This document shows positions 25,971 to 41,000 of a stretch of DNA of 64,000 nucleotides, piece after piece. A model generated the notes under the pieces. It saw nothing but the letters and a program-made list of their open reading frames with translations. It was not told the DNA's origin and searched no databases. Origin of the DNA: Rhytidiadelphus loreus (taxonomy: Eukaryota; Streptophyta; Bryopsida; Hypnales; Hylocomiaceae); the NCBI GenBank assembly GCA_947034895.1, contig OX344763.1, forward strand, positions 58,113,093 through 58,177,092. The letters are read 5' to 3'. Position 1 is the stretch's first letter. The number at the start of each line of letters is the position of its first letter. The position numbers were made by a program, and so were the translations under genes.

Positions 25971-28230
25971 ATCTCATGGATTTCATTGAAAGAAATCTGG
26001 GAAAGAGGTTGTGCAAGTTGCAAGTGCTCCTAAACTCATGAATTAATCAACAAAATATATAATTGGTGGTCACGATGAATGACTTTCTAGTACGTGGAAA
26101 TGAAATATTCGTGCATGAACCTGGCCCTCTATTTTAAAGTCCACAAAATTGTAATCTCATGAAATTCATTGAAAGAAATCTGGGAAAGAGGTTGTGCAAG
26201 TTGCAAGTGCTCCTAAACTCATGAATTAATCAACAAAATATATAATTGGGAGTCACGATGAATGACTTTCTAGTACGTGGAAATGAAATATTCGTGCACG
26301 AACCTGGCCCTCTATTTTAAAGTCTACAAAATTGTAATCTCATGGAATTCATGTACAGAAATCTGGGAAAGAAGTTGTGCAAGTTGCAAGTGCTCCTAAA
26401 CTCATGAATTAATCAACAAAATATATAACTGGGAGTCACGATGAATGACTTTCTAGTACGTGGAAATGAAATATTCGTGCACGAACCTGGCCCTCTATTT
26501 TAAAGTCCACAAAATTGTAATCTCATGGAATTCATGTACAGAAATCTGGGAAAGAGGTTGTGCAAGTTGCAAGTGCTCCTAAACTCATGAATTAATCAAC
26601 AAAATATATAATTGGGAGTCACGATGAATGACTTTCTAGTACGTGGAAATGAAATATTCGTGCACGAACCTGGCCCTCTATTTTAAAGTCCACAAAATTG
26701 TAATCTCATGAAATTCATTGAAAGAAATCTGGGAAAGAGGTTGTGCAAGTTGCAAGTGCTCCTAAACTCATGAATTAATCAACAAAATATATAATTGGTG
26801 GTCACGATGAATGACTTTCTAGTACGTGGAAATGAAATATTCGTGCATGAACCTGGCCCTCTATTTTAAAGTCCACAAAATTGTAATCTCATGAAATTCA
26901 TTGAAAGAAATCTGGGAAAGAGGTTGTGCAAGTTGCAAGTGCTCCTAAACTCATGAATTAATCAACAAAATATATAATTGGTGGTCACGATGAATGACTT
27001 TCTAGTACGTGGAAATGAAATATTCGTGCATGAACCTGGCCCTCTATTTTAAAGTCCACAAAATTGTAATCTCATGGAATTCATGTACAGAAATCTGGGA
27101 AAGAGGTTGTGCAAGTTGCAAGTGCTCCTAAACTCATGAATTAATCAACAAAATATATAACTGGGAGTCACGATGAATGACTTTCTAGTACGTGGAAATG
27201 AAATATTCGTGCACGAACCTGGCCCTCTATTTTTAAGTCCACAAAATTGTAATCTCATGGAATTCATTGAAAGAAATCTGGGAAAGAGGTTGTGCAAGTT
27301 GCAAGTGCTCCTAAACTCATGAATTAATCAACAAAATATATAATTGGGAGTCACGATGAATGACTTTCTAGTACGTGGAAATGAAATATTCGTGCACGAA
27401 CCTGGCCCACTATTTTAAAGTCCACAAAATTGTAATCTCATGAAATTCATTGAAAGAAATCTGGGAAAGAGGTTGTGCAAGTTGCAAGTGCTCCTAAACT
27501 CATGAATTAATCAACAAAATATATAATTGGTGGTCACGATGAATGACTTTCTAGTACGTGGAAATGAAATATTCGTGCATGAACCTGGCCCTCTATTTTA
27601 AAGTCCACAAAATTGTAATCTCATGAAATTCATTGAAAGAAATCTGGGAAAGAGGTTGTGCAAGTTGCAAGTGCTCCTAAACTCATGAATTAATCAAAAA
27701 AATATATAATTGGTGGTCACGATGAATGACTTTCTAGTACGTGGAAATGAAATATTCGTGCATGAACCTGGCCCTCTATTTTAAAGTCCACAAAATTGTA
27801 ATCTCATGAAATTCATTGAAAGAAATCTGGGAAAGAGGTTGTGCAAGTTGCAAGTGCTCCTAAACTCATGAATTAATCAACAAAATATATAATTGGGTGT
27901 CACGATGAATAACTTTCTAGTACGTGGAAATGAAATATTCGTGCATGAACCTGGCCCTCTATTTTAAAGTCCACAAAATTGTAATCTCATGGAATTCATT
28001 GATAGAAATCTGGGAAAGAGGTTGTGCAAGTTGCAAGTGCTCCTAAACTCATGAATTAATCAACAAAATATATAACTGGGAGTCACGATGAATGACTTTC
28101 TAGTACGTGGAAATGAAATATTCGTGCACGAACCTGGCCCTCTATTTTAAAGTCCACAAAATTGTAATCTCATGGAATTCATTGAAAGAAATCTGGGAAA
28201 GAGGTTGTGCAAGTTGCAAGTGCTCCTAAA
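25971..28230 (+). repeat. Monomers without a clear local HOR; includes a 4-monomer cassette
   Basis: No clean period was found within this stretch. Its right part (about 27.29-28.00 kb) matches 29.30-30.01 kb at 2013 bp (11 monomers). Shared features are the A7 run followed by a TTGGTGG hinge, and then the rare hinge GGGTGTC with GAATAAC (27895 and 29908). A single CCCACTATTT change near 27.41 kb is unique in the window. Confidence 0.6.
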
Positions 28231-31200
28231 CTCATGAATTAATCAACAAAATATATAATTGGTGGTCACGATGAATGACTTTCTAGTACGTGGAAATGAA
28301 ATATTCGTGCCTGAACCTGGCCCTCTATTTTAAAGTCCACAAAATTGTAATCTCATGGAATTCATTGAAAGAAATCTGGGAAAGAGGTTGTGCAAGTTGC
28401 AAGTGCTCCTAAACTCATGAATTAATCAACAAAATATATAATTGGGAGTCACGATGAATGACTTTCTAGTACGTGGAAATGAAATATTCGTGCATGAACC
28501 TGGCCCTCTATTTTAAAGTCCACAAAATTGTAATCTCATGAAATTCATTGAAAGAAATCTGGGAAAGAGGTTGTGCAAGTTGCAAGTGCTCCTAAACTCA
28601 TGAATTAATCAACAAAATATATAATTGGGAGTCACGATGAATGACTTTCTAGTACGTGGAAATGAAATATTCGTGCACGAACCTGGCCCTCTATTTTAAA
28701 GTCCACAAAATTGTAATCTCATGGAATTCATGTACAGAAATCTGGGAAAGAAGTTGTGCAAGTTGCAAGTGCTCCTAAACTCATGAATTAATCAACAAAA
28801 TATATAACTGGGAGTCACGATGAATGACTTTCTAGTACGTGGAAATGAAATATTCGTGCACGAACCTGGCCCTCTATTTTAAAGTCCACAAAATTGTAAT
28901 CTCATGAAATTCATGTACAGAAATCTGGGAAAGAGGTTGTGCAAGTTGCAAGTGCTCCTAAACTCATGAATTAATCAACAAAATATATAATTGGGAGTCA
29001 CGATGAATGACTTTCTAGTACGTGGAAATGAAATATTCGTGCACGAACCTGGCCCTCTATTTTAAAGTCCACAAAATTGTAATCTCATGGAATTCATGTA
29101 CAGAAATCTGGGAAAGAAGTTGTGCAAGTTGCAAGTGCTCCTAAACTCATGAATTAATCAACAAAATATATAACTGGGAGTCACGATGAATGACTTTCTA
29201 GTACGTGGAAATGAAATATTCGTGCACGAACCTGGCCCTCTATTTTAAAGTCCACAAAATTGTAATCTCATGAAATTCATTGAAAGAAATCTGGGAAAGA
29301 GGTTGTGCAAGTTGCAAGTGCTCCTAAACTCATGAATTAATCAACAAAATATATAATTGGGAGTCACGATGAATGACTTTCTAGTACGTGGAAATGAAAT
29401 ATTCGTGCACGAACCTGGCCCTCTATTTTAAAGTCCACAAAATTGTAAGCTCATGAAATTCATTGAAAGAAATCTGGGAAAGAGGTTGTGCAAGTTGCAA
29501 GTGCTCCTAAACTCATGAATTAATCAACAAAATATATAATTGGTGGTCACGATGAATGACTTTCTAGTACGTGGAAATGAAATATTCGTGCATGAACCTG
29601 GCCCTCTATTTTAAAGTCCACAAAATTGTAATCTCATGAAATTCATTGAAAGAAATCTGGGAAAGAGGTTGTGCAAGTTGCAAGTGCTCCTAAACTCATG
29701 AATTAATCAAAAAAATATATAATTGGTGGTCACGATGAATGACTTTCGAGTACGTGGAAATGAAATATTCGTGCATGAACCTGGCCCTCTATTTTAAAGT
29801 CCACAAAATTGTAATCTCATGAAATTCATTGAAAGAAATCTGGGAAAGAGGTTGTGCAAGTTGCAAGTGCTCCTAAACTCATGAATTAATCAACAAAATA
29901 TATAATTGGGTGTCACGATGAATAACTTTCTAGTACGTGGAAATGAAATATTCGTGCATGAACCTGGCCCTCTATTTTAAAGTCCACAAAATTGTAATCT
30001 CATGGAATTCATGTACAGAAATCTGGGAAAGAAGTTGTGCAAGTTGCAAGTGCTCCTAAACTCATGAATTAATCAACAAAATATATAATTGGGAGTCACG
30101 ATGAATGACTTTCTAGTACGTGGAAATGAAATATTCGTGCACGAACCTGGCCCTCTATTTTAAAGTCCACAAAATTGTAATCTCATGAAATTCATGTACA
30201 GAAATCTGGGAAAGAGGTTGTGCAAGTTGCAAGTGCTCCTAAACTCATGAATTAATCAACAAAATATATAATTGGGAGTCACGATGAATGACTTTCTAGT
30301 ACGTGGAAATGAAATATTCGTGCATGAACCTGGCCCTCTATTTTAAAGTCCACAAAATTGTAATCTCATGAAATTCATTGATAGAAATCTGGGAAAGAGG
30401 TTGTGCAAGTTGCAAGTGCTCCTAAACTCATGAATTAATCAAAAAAATATATAATTGGGAGTCACGATGAATGACTTTCTAGTACGTGGAAATGAAATAT
30501 TCGTGCACGAACCTGGCCCTCTATTTTAAAGTCCACAAAATTGTAATCTCATGGAATTCATGTACAGAAATCTGGGAAAGAAGTTGTGCAAGTTGCAAGT
30601 GCTCCTAAACTCATGAATTAATCAAAAAAATATATAATTGGTGGTCACGATGAATGACTTTCTAGTACGTGGAAATGAAATATTCGTGCACGAACCTGGG
30701 CCTCTATTTTAAAGTCGACAAAATTGTAATCTCATGAAATTCATGTACAGAAATCTGGGAAAGAGGTTGTGCAAGTTGCAAGTGCTCCTAAACTCATGAA
30801 TTAATCAACAAAATATATAATTGGGAGTCACGATGAATGACTTTCTAGTACGTGGAAATGAAATATTCGTGCACGAACCTGGCCCTGTATTTTAAAGTCC
30901 ACAAAATTGTAATCTCATGGAATTCATTGAAAGAAATCTGGGAAAGAGGTTGTGCAAGTTGCAAGTGCTCCTAAACTCATGAATTAATCAACAAAATATA
31001 TAACTGGGAGTCACGATGAATGACTTTCTAGTACGTGGAAATGAAATATTCGTGCACGAACCTTGCCCTCTATTTTAAAGTCGACAAAATTGTAATCTCA
31101 TGGAATTCATGTACAGAAATTTGGGAAAGAGGTTGTGCAAGTTGCAAGTGCTCCTAAACTCATGAATTAATCAACAAAATATATAATTGGTGGTCACGAT

Positions 31201-34200
31201 GAATGACTTTCTAGTACGTGGAAATGAAATATTCGTGCATGAACCTGGCCCTCTATTTTAAAGTCCACAAAATTGTAATCTCATGGAATTCATGTACAGA
31301 AATCTGGGAAAGAGGTTGTGCAAGTTGCAAGTGCTCCTAAACTCATGAATTAATCAACAAAATATATAATTGGGAGTCACGATGAATGACTTTCTAGTAC
31401 GTGGAAATGAAATATTCGTGCACGAACCTGGCCCTCTATTTTAAAGTCCACAAAACTGTAATCTCATGGAATTCATGTACAGAAATTTGGGAAAGAGGTT
31501 GTGCAAGTTGCAAGTGCTCCTAAACTCATGAATTAATCAACAAAATATATAATTGGTGGTCACGATGAATGACTTTCTAGTACGTGGAAATGAAATATTC
31601 GTGCATGAACCTGGCCCTCTATTTTAAAGTCCACAAAATTGTAATCTCATGGAATTCATGTACAGAAATCTGGGAAAGAGGTTGTGCAAGTTGCAAGTGC
31701 TCCTAAACTCATGAATTAATCAACAAAATATATAATTGGGAGTCACGATGAATGACTTTCTAGTACGTGGAAATGAAATATTCGTGCACGAACCTGGCCC
31801 TCTATTTTAAAGTCCACAAAACTGTAATCTCATGGAATTCATGTACAGAAATTTGGGAAAGAGGTTGTGCAAGTTGCAAGTGCTCCTAAACTCATGAATT
31901 AATCAACAAAATATATAATTGGGAGTCACGATGAATGACTTTCTAGTACGTGGAAATGAAATATTCGTGCACGAACCTGGCCCTTGATTTTAAAGTCCAC
32001 AAAATTGTAATCTCATGAAATTCATGTACAGAAATCTGGGAAAGAGGTTGTGCAAGTTGCAAGTGCTCCTAAACTCATGAATTAATCAACAAAATATATA
32101 ATTGGGAGTCACGATGAATGACTTTCTAGTACGTGGAAATGAAATATTCGTGCACGAACCTGGCCCTCTATTTTAAAGTCCACAAAATTGTAATCTCAAG
32201 GAATTCATTGAAAGAAATCTGGGAAAGAGGTTGTGCAAGTTGCAAGTGCTCCTAAACTCATGAATTAATCAACAAAATATATAATTGGGAGTCACGATGA
32301 ATGACTTTCTAGTACGTGGAAATGAAATATTCGTGCACGAACCTGGCCCTCTATTTTAAAGTCCACAAAATTGTAATCTCATGGAATTCATGTACAGAAA
32401 TTTGGGAAAGAGGTTGTGCAAGTTGCAAGTGCTCCTAAACTCATGAATTAATCAACAAAATATATAATTGGGAGTCACGATGAATGACTTTCTAGTACGT
32501 GGAAATGAAATATTCGTGCACGAACCTGGCCCTCTATTTTAAAGTCCACAAAATTGTAATCTCAAGGAATTCATTGAAAGAAATCTGGGAAAGAGGTTGT
32601 GCAAGTTGCAAGTGCTCCTAAACTCATGAATTAATCAACAAAATATATAATTGGGAGTCACGATGAATGACTTTCTAGTACGTGGAAATGAAATATTCGT
32701 GCACGAACCTGGCCCTCTATTTTAAAGTCCACAAAATTGTAATCTCATGGAATTCATGTACAGAAATCTGGGAAAGAAGTTGTGCAAGTTGCAAGTGCTC
32801 CTAAACTCATGAATTAATCAACAAAATATATAACTGGGAGTCACGATGAATGACTTTCTAGTACGTGGAAATGAAATATTCGTGCACGAACCTGGCCCTC
32901 TATTTTAAAGTCCACAAAATTGTAATCTCATGAAATTCATGTACAGAAATCTGGGAAAGAGGTTGTGCAAGTTGCAAGTGCTCCTAAACTCATGAATTAA
33001 TCAACAAAATATATAATTGGTGGTCACGATGAATGACTTTCTAGTACGTGGAAATGAAATATTCGTGCCTGAACCTGGCCCTCTATTTTAAAGTCCACAA
33101 AATTGTAATCTCATGGAATTCATTGAAAGAAATCTGGGAAAGAGGTTGTGCAAGTTGCAAGTGCTCCTAAACTCATGAATTAATCAACAAAATATATAAT
33201 TGGGAGTCACGATGAATGACTTTCTAGTACGTGGAAATGAAATATTCGTGCATGAACCTGGCCCTCTATTTTAAAGTCCACAAAATTGTAATCTCATGAA
33301 ATTCATTGAAAGAAATCTGGGAAAGAGGTTGTGCAAGTTGCAAGTGCTCCTAAACTCATGAATTAATCAACAAAATATATAATTGGGAGTCACGATGAAT
33401 GACTTTCTAGTACGTGGAAATGAAATATTCGTGCACGAACCTGGCCCTCTATTTTAAAGTCCACAAAATTGTAATCTCATGGAATTCATGTACAGAAATC
33501 TGGGAAAGAAGTTGTGCAAGTTGCAAGTGCTCCTAAACTCATGAATTAATCAACAAAATATATAACTGGGAGTCACGATGAATGACTTTCTAGTACGTGG
33601 AAATGAAATATTCGTGCACGAACCTGGCCCTCTATTTTAAAGTCCACAAAATTGTAATCTCATGAAATTCATTGAAAGAAATCTGGGAAAGAGGTTGTGC
33701 AAGTTGCAAGTGCTCCTAAACTCATGAATTAATCAACAAAATATATAATTGGGAGTCACGATGAATGACTTTCTAGTACGTGGAAATGAAATATTCGTGC
33801 ACGAACCTGGCCCTCTATTTTAAAGTCCACAAAATTGTAAGCTCATGAAATTCATTGAAAGAAATCTGGGAAAGAGGTTGTGCAAGTTGCAAGTGCTCCT
33901 AAACTCATGAATTAATCAACAAAATATATAATTGGTGGTCACGATGAATGACTTTCTAGTACGTGGAAATGAAATATTCGTGCATGAACCTGGCCCTCTA
34001 TTTTAAAGTCCACAAAATTGTAATCTCATGAAATTCATTGAAAGAAATCTGGGAAAGAGGTTGTGCAAGTTGCAAGTGCTCCTAAACTCATGAATTAATC
34101 AAAAAAATATATAATTGGTGGTCACGATGAATGACTTTCGAGTACGTGGAAATGAAATATTCGTGCATGAACCTGGCCCTCTATTTTAAAGTCCACAAAA

Positions 34201-36480
34201 TTGTAATCTCATGAAATTCATTGAAAGAAATCTGGGAAAGAGGTTGTGCAAGTTGCAAGTGCTCCTAAACTCATGAATTAATCAACAAAATATATAATTG
34301 GGTGTCACGATGAATAACTTTCTAGTACGTGGAAATGAAATATTCGTGCATGAACCTGGCCCTCTATTTTAAAGTCCACAAAATTGTAATCTCATGGAAT
34401 TCATTGAAAGAAATCTGGGAAAGAGGTTGTGCAAGTTGCAAGTGCTCCTAAACTCATGAATTAATCAACAAAATATATAACTGGGAGTCACGATGAATGA
34501 CTCTCTAGTACGTGGAAATGAAATATTCGTGCACGAACCTGGCCCTCTATTTTAAAGTCCACAAAATTGTAATCTCATGAAATTCATGTACAGAAATCTG
34601 GGAAAGAGGTTGTGCAAGTTGCAAGTGCTCCTAAACTCATGAATTAATCAACAAAATATATAATTGGGAGTCACGATGAATGACTTTCTAGTACGTGGAA
34701 ATGAAATATTCGTGCATGAACCTGGCCCTCTATTTTAAAGTCCACAAAATTGTAATCTCATGAAATTCATTGATAGAAATCTGGGAAAGAGGTTGTGCAA
34801 GTTGCAAGTGCTCCTAAACTCATGAATTAATCAAAAAAATATATAATTGGGAGTCACGATGAATGACTTTCTAGTACGTGGAAATGAAATATTCGTGCAC
34901 GAACCTGGCCCTCTATTTTAAAGTCCACAAAATTGTAATCTCATGGAATTCATGTACAGAAATCTGGGAAAGAAGTTGTGCAAGTTGCAAGTGCTCCTAA
35001 ACTCATGAATTAATCAAAAAAATATATAATTGGTGGTCACGATGAATGACTTTCTAGTACGTGGAAATGAAATATTCGTGCACGAACCTGGCCCTCTATT
35101 TTAAAGTCGACAAAATTGTAATCTCATGAAATTCATGTACAGAAATCTGGGAAAGAGGTTGTGCAAGTTGCAAGTGCTCCTAAACTCATGAATTAATCAA
35201 CAAAATATATAATTGGGAGTCACGATGAATGACTTTCTAGTACGTGGAAATGAAATATTCGTGCACGAACCTGGCCCTGTATTTTAAAGTCCACAAAATT
35301 GTAATCTCATGGAATTCATTGAAAGAAATCTGGGAAAGAGGTTGTGCAAGTTGCAAGTGCTCCTAAACTCATGAATTAATCAACAAAATATATAACTGGG
35401 AGTCACGATGAATGACTTTCTAGTACGTGGAAATGAAATATTCGTGCACGAACCTTGCCCTGTATTTTAAAGTCGACAAAATTGTAATCTCATGGAATTC
35501 ATGTACAGAAATTTGGGAAAGAGGTTGTGCAAGTTGCAAGTGCTCCTAAACTCATGAATTAATCAACAAAATATATAATTGGTGGTCACGATGAATGACT
35601 TTCTAGTACGTGGAAATGAAATATTCGTGCATGAACCTGGCCCTCTATTTTAAAGTCCACAAAATTGTAATCTCATGGAATTCATGTACAGAAATCTGGG
35701 AAAGAGGTTGTGCAAGTTGCAAGTGCTCCTAAACTCATGAATTAATCAACAAAATATATAATTGGGAGTCACGATGAATGACTTTCTAGTACGTGGAAAT
35801 GAAATATTCGTGCACGAACCTGGCCCTCTATTTTAAAGTCCACAAAACTGTAATCTCATGGAATTCATGTACAGAAATTTGGGAAAGAGGTTGTGCAAGT
35901 TGCAAGTGCTCCTAAACTCATGAATTAATCAACAAAATATATAATTGGGAGTCACGATGAATGACTTTCTAGTACGTGGAAATGAAATATTCGTGCACGA
36001 ACCTGGCCCTCGATTTTAAAGTCCACAAAATTGTAATCTCATGAAATTCATGTACAGAAATCTGGGAAAGAGGTTGTGCAAGTTGCAAGTGCTCCTAAAC
36101 TCATGAATTAATCAACAAAATATATAATTGGGAGTCACGATGAATGACTTTCTAGTACGTGGAAATGAAATATTCGTGCACGAACCTGGCCCTCTATTTT
36201 AAAGTCCACAAAATTGTAATCTCAAGGAATTCATTGAAAGAAATCTGGGAAAGAGGTTGTGCAAGTTGCAAGTGCTCCTAAACTCATGAATTAATCAACA
36301 AAATATATAATTGGGAGTCACGATGAATGACTTTCTAGTACGTGGAAATGAAATATTCGTGCACGAACCTGGCCCTCTATTTTAAAGTCCACAAAATTGT
36401 AATCTCATGGAATTCATGTACAGAAATTTGGGAAAGAGGTTGTGCAAGTTGCAAGTGCTCCTAAACTCATGAATTAATCA
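28231..36480 (+). repeat. HOR block F: 24-mer, 4392 bp, two copies
   Basis: Rare variants recur at exactly 4392 bp (24 monomers): TGTAAGC at 29444 and 33836, TTTCGAG at 29744 and 34136, GGGTGTC at 29908 and 34300, the A7 run at 30439 and 34831, and CAAAACTG at 31451 and 35843. Left of these, CGTGCCTG at 28306 and 33064 is 26 monomers apart. To the right, TTGATTTT at 31985 and TCGATTTT at 36011 are 22 apart. Copy 1 therefore carries two extra dimers, one around 28751/29117 (AAGTTG) and one around 31451/31817 (CAAAACTG). The matched parts are about 28.25-32.45 kb and 32.96-36.48 kb. Confidence 0.9.
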
Positions 36481-38070
36481 ACAAAATATATAATTGGTGG
36501 TCACGATGAATGACTTTCTAGTACGTGGAAATGAAATATTCGTGCATGAACCTGGCCCTCTATTTTAAAGTCCACAAAATTGTAATCTCATGGAATTCAT
36601 GTACAGAAATCTGGGAAAGAGGTTGTGCAAGTTGCAAGTGCTCCTAAACTCATGAATTAATCAACAAAATATATAATTGGGAGTCACGATGAATGACTTT
36701 CTAGTACGTGGAAATGAAATATTCGTGCACGAACCTGGCCCTCTATTTTAAAGTCCACAAAACTGTAATCTCATGGAATTCATGTACAGAAATTTGGGAA
36801 AGAGGTTGTGCAAGTTGCAAGTGCTCCTAAACTCATGAATTAATCAACAAAATATATAATTGGGAGTCACGATGAATGACTTTCTAGTACGTGGAAATGA
36901 AATATTCGTGCACGAACCTGGCCCTCGATTTTAAAGTCCACAAAATTGTAATCTCATGAAATTCATGTACAGAAATCTGGGAAAGAGGTTGTGCAAGTTG
37001 CAAGTGCTCCTAAACTCATGAATTAATCAACAAAATATATAATTGGGAGTCACGATGAATGACTTTCTAGTACGTGGAAATGAAATATTCGTGCACGAAC
37101 CTGGCCCTCTATTTTAAAGTCCACAAAATTGTAATCTCAAGGAATTCATTGAAAGAAATCTGGGAAAGAGGTTGTGCAAGTTGCAAGTGCTCCTAAACTC
37201 ATGAATTAATCAACAAAATATATAACTGGGAGTCACGATGAATGACTTTCTAGTACGTGGAAATGAAATATTCGTGCACGAACCTGGCCCTCTATTTTAA
37301 AGTCCACAAAATTGTAATCTCATGGAATTCATGTACAGAAATTTGGGAAAGAGGTTGTGCAAGTTGCAAGTGCTCCTAAACTCATGAATTAATCAACAAA
37401 ATATATAATTGGGAGTCACGATGAATGACTTTCTAGTACGTGGAAATGAAATATTCGTGCACGAACCTGGCCCTCTATTTTAAAGTCCACAAAATTGTAA
37501 TCTCATGGAATTCATTGAAAGAAATCTGGGAAAGAGGTTGTGCAAGTTGCAAGTGCTCCTAAACTCATGAATTAATCAACAAAATATATAATTGGGAGTC
37601 ACGATGAATGACTTTCTAGTACGTGGAAATGAAATATTCGTGCACGAACCTGGCCCTCTATTTTAAAGTCCACAAAACTGTAATCTCATGGAATTCATGT
37701 ACAGAAATTTGGGAAAGAGGTTGTGCAAGTTGCAAGTGCTCCTAAACTCATGAATTAATCAACAAAATATATAATTGGGAGTCACGATGAATGACTTTCT
37801 AGTACGTGGAAATGAAATATTCGTGCACGAACCTGGCCCTCGATTTTAAAGTCCACAAAATTGTAATCTCATGAAATTCATTGAAAGAAATCTGGGAAAG
37901 AGGTTGTGCAAGTTGCAAGTGCTCCTAAACTCATGAATTAATCAACAAAATATATAATTGGGAGTCACGATGAATGACTTTCTAGTACGTGGAAATGAAA
38001 TATTCGTGCACGAACCTGGCCCTCTATTTTAAAGTCCACAAAATTGTAATCTCAAGGAATTCATTGAAAG
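35700..38070 (+). repeat. HOR block G: 5-mer, 915 bp, about 2.5 copies
   Basis: CAAAACTG at 35843, 36758 and 37673 and CTCGATTTT (CGAT at 36011, 36926, 37841) are both spaced by 915 bp. CTCAAGGAATTC near 36221, 37136 and 38051 agrees. The block begins inside the second copy of the 24-mer, so five monomers of that HOR were amplified locally after or while the 24-mer formed. Confidence 0.88.
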
Positions 38071-41000
38071 AAATCTGGGAAAGAGGTTGTGCAAGTTGCA
38101 AGTGCTCCTAAACTCATGAATTAATCAACAAAATATATAATTGGGAGTCACGATGAATGACTTTCTAGTACGTTGAAATGAAATATTCGTGCACGAACCT
38201 GGCCCTCTATTTTAAAGTCCACAAAATTGTAATCTCATGAAATTCATTGAAAGAAATCTGGGAAAGAGGTTGTGCAAGTTGCAAGTGCTCCTAAACTCAT
38301 GAATTAATCAAAAAAATATATAATTGGGAGTCACGATGAATAACTTTCTAGTACGTGGAAATGAAATATTCGTGCACGAACCTGGCCCTGTATTTTAAAG
38401 TCGACAAAATTGTAATCTCATGGAATTCATGTACAGAAATTTGGGAAAGAGGTTGTGCAAGTTGCAAGTGCTCCTAAACTCATGAATTAATCAACAAAAT
38501 ATATAATTGGGAGTCACGATGAATGACTTTCTAGTACGTGGAAATGAAATATTCGTGCACGAACCTGGCCCTCTATTTTAAAGTCCACAAAATTGTAATC
38601 TCATGGAATTCATGTACAGAAATCTGGGAAAGAAGTTGTGCAAGTTGCAAGTGCTCCTAAACTCATGAATTAATCAACAAAATATATAATTGGGAGTCAC
38701 GATGAATGACTTTCTAGTACGTGGAAATGAAATATTCGTGCACGAACCTGGCCCTCTATTTTAAAGTCCACAAAATTGTAATCTCATGGAATTCATGTAC
38801 AGAAATTTGGGAAAGAGGTTGTGCAAGTTGCAAGTGCTCCTAAACTCATGAATTAATCAACAAAATATATAATTGGTGGTCACGATGAATGACTTTCTAG
38901 TACGTGGAAATGAAATATTCGTGCACGAACCTGGCCCTCTATTTTAAAGTCCACAAAATTGTAATCTCAAGGAATTCATTGAAAGAAATCTGGGAAAGAG
39001 GTTGTGCAAGTTGCAAGTGCTCCTAAACTCATGAATTAATCAACAAAATATATAATTGGGAGTCACGATGAATGACTTTCTAGTACGTGGAAATGAAATA
39101 TTCGTGCACGAACCTGGCCCTCTATTTTAAAGTCCACAAAATTGTAATCTCATGGAATTCATTGAAAGAAATCTGGGAAAGAGGTTGTGCAAGTTGCAAG
39201 TGCTCCTAAACTCATGAATTAATCAACAAAATATATAATTGGGAGTCACGATGAATGACTTTCTAGTACGTGGAAATGAAATATTCGTGCACGAACCTGG
39301 CCCTCTATTTTAAAGTCCACAAAATTGTAATCTCATGGAATTCATGTACAGAAATCTGGGAAAGAGGTTGTGCAAGTTGCAAATGCTCCTAAACTCATGA
39401 ATTAATCAACAAAATATATAATTGGTGGTCACGATGAATGACTTTCTAGTACGTGGAAATGAAATATTCGTGCACGAACCTGGCCCTCTATTTTAAAGTC
39501 CACAAAATTGTAATCTCATGAAATTCATGTACAGAAATCTGGGAAAGAGGTTGTGCAAGTTGCAAGTGCTCCTAAACTCATGAATTAATCAACAAAATAT
39601 ATAATTGGTGGTCACGATGAATGACTTTCTAGTACGTGGAAATGAAATATTCGTGCACGAACCTGGCCCTCTATTTTAAAGTCGACAAAGTTGTAATCTC
39701 ATGGAATTCATGTACAGAAATTTGGGAAAGAGGTTGTGCAAGTTGCAAGTGCTCCTAAACTCATGAATTAATCAACAAAATATATAATTGGTGGTCACGA
39801 TGAATGACTTTCTAGTACGTGGAAATGAAATATTCGTGCACGAACCTGGCCCTCTATTTTAAAGTCCACAAAATTGTAATCTCATGGAATTCATTGAAAG
39901 AAATCTGGGAAAGAGGTTGTGCAAGTTGCAAGTGCTCCTAAACTCATGAATTAATCAACAAAATATATAATTGGGAGTCACGATGAATGACTTTCTAGTA
40001 CGTGGAAATGAAATATTCGTGCACGAACCTGGCCCTCTATTTTAAAGTCCACAAAATTGTAATCTCAAGGAATTCATTGAAAGAAATCTGGGAAAGAGGT
40101 TGTGCAAGTTGCAAGTGCTCCTAAACTCATGAATTAATCAACAAAATATATAATTGGGAGTCACGATGAATGACTTTCTAGTACGTGGAAATGAAATATT
40201 CGTGCACGAACCTGGCCCTCTATTTTAAAGTCCACAAAATTGTAATCTCATGGAATTCATGTACAGAAATTTGGGAAAGAGGTTGTGCAAGTTGCAAGTG
40301 CTCCTAAACTCATGAATTAATCAACAAAATATATAATTGGGAGTCACGATGAATGACTTTCTAGTACGTGGAAATGAAATATTCGTGCACGAACCTGGCC
40401 CTCTATTTTAAAGTCCACAAAATTGTAATCTCAAGGAATTCATTGAAAGAAATCTGGGAAAGAGGTTGTGCAAGTTGCAAGTGCTCCTAAACTCATGAAT
40501 TAATCAACAAAATATATAATTGGGAGTCACGATGAATGACTTTCTAGTACGTGGAAATGAAATATTCGTGCACGAACCTGGCCCTCTATTTTAAAGTCCA
40601 CAAAACTGTAATCTCATGGAATTCATGTACAGAAATCTGGGAAAGAGGTTGTGCAAGTTGCAAGTGCTCCTAAACTCATGAATTAATCAACAAAATATAT
40701 AATTGGGAGTCACGATGAATGACTTTCTAGTACGTGGAAATGAAATATTCGTGCATGAACCTGGCCCTCTATTTTAAAGTCCACAAAATTGTAATCTCAA
40801 GGAATTCATATACAGAAATCTGGGAAAGAGGTTGTGCAAGTTGCAAGTGCTCCTAAACTCATAAATTAATCAACAAAATATAGAATTGGGAGTCACGATG
40901 AATAACTTTCTAGTACGTGGAAATGAAATATTCGTGCACGAACCTGGCCCTCTATTTTAAAGTCCACAAAATTGTAATCTCATGGAATTCATTGAAAGAA

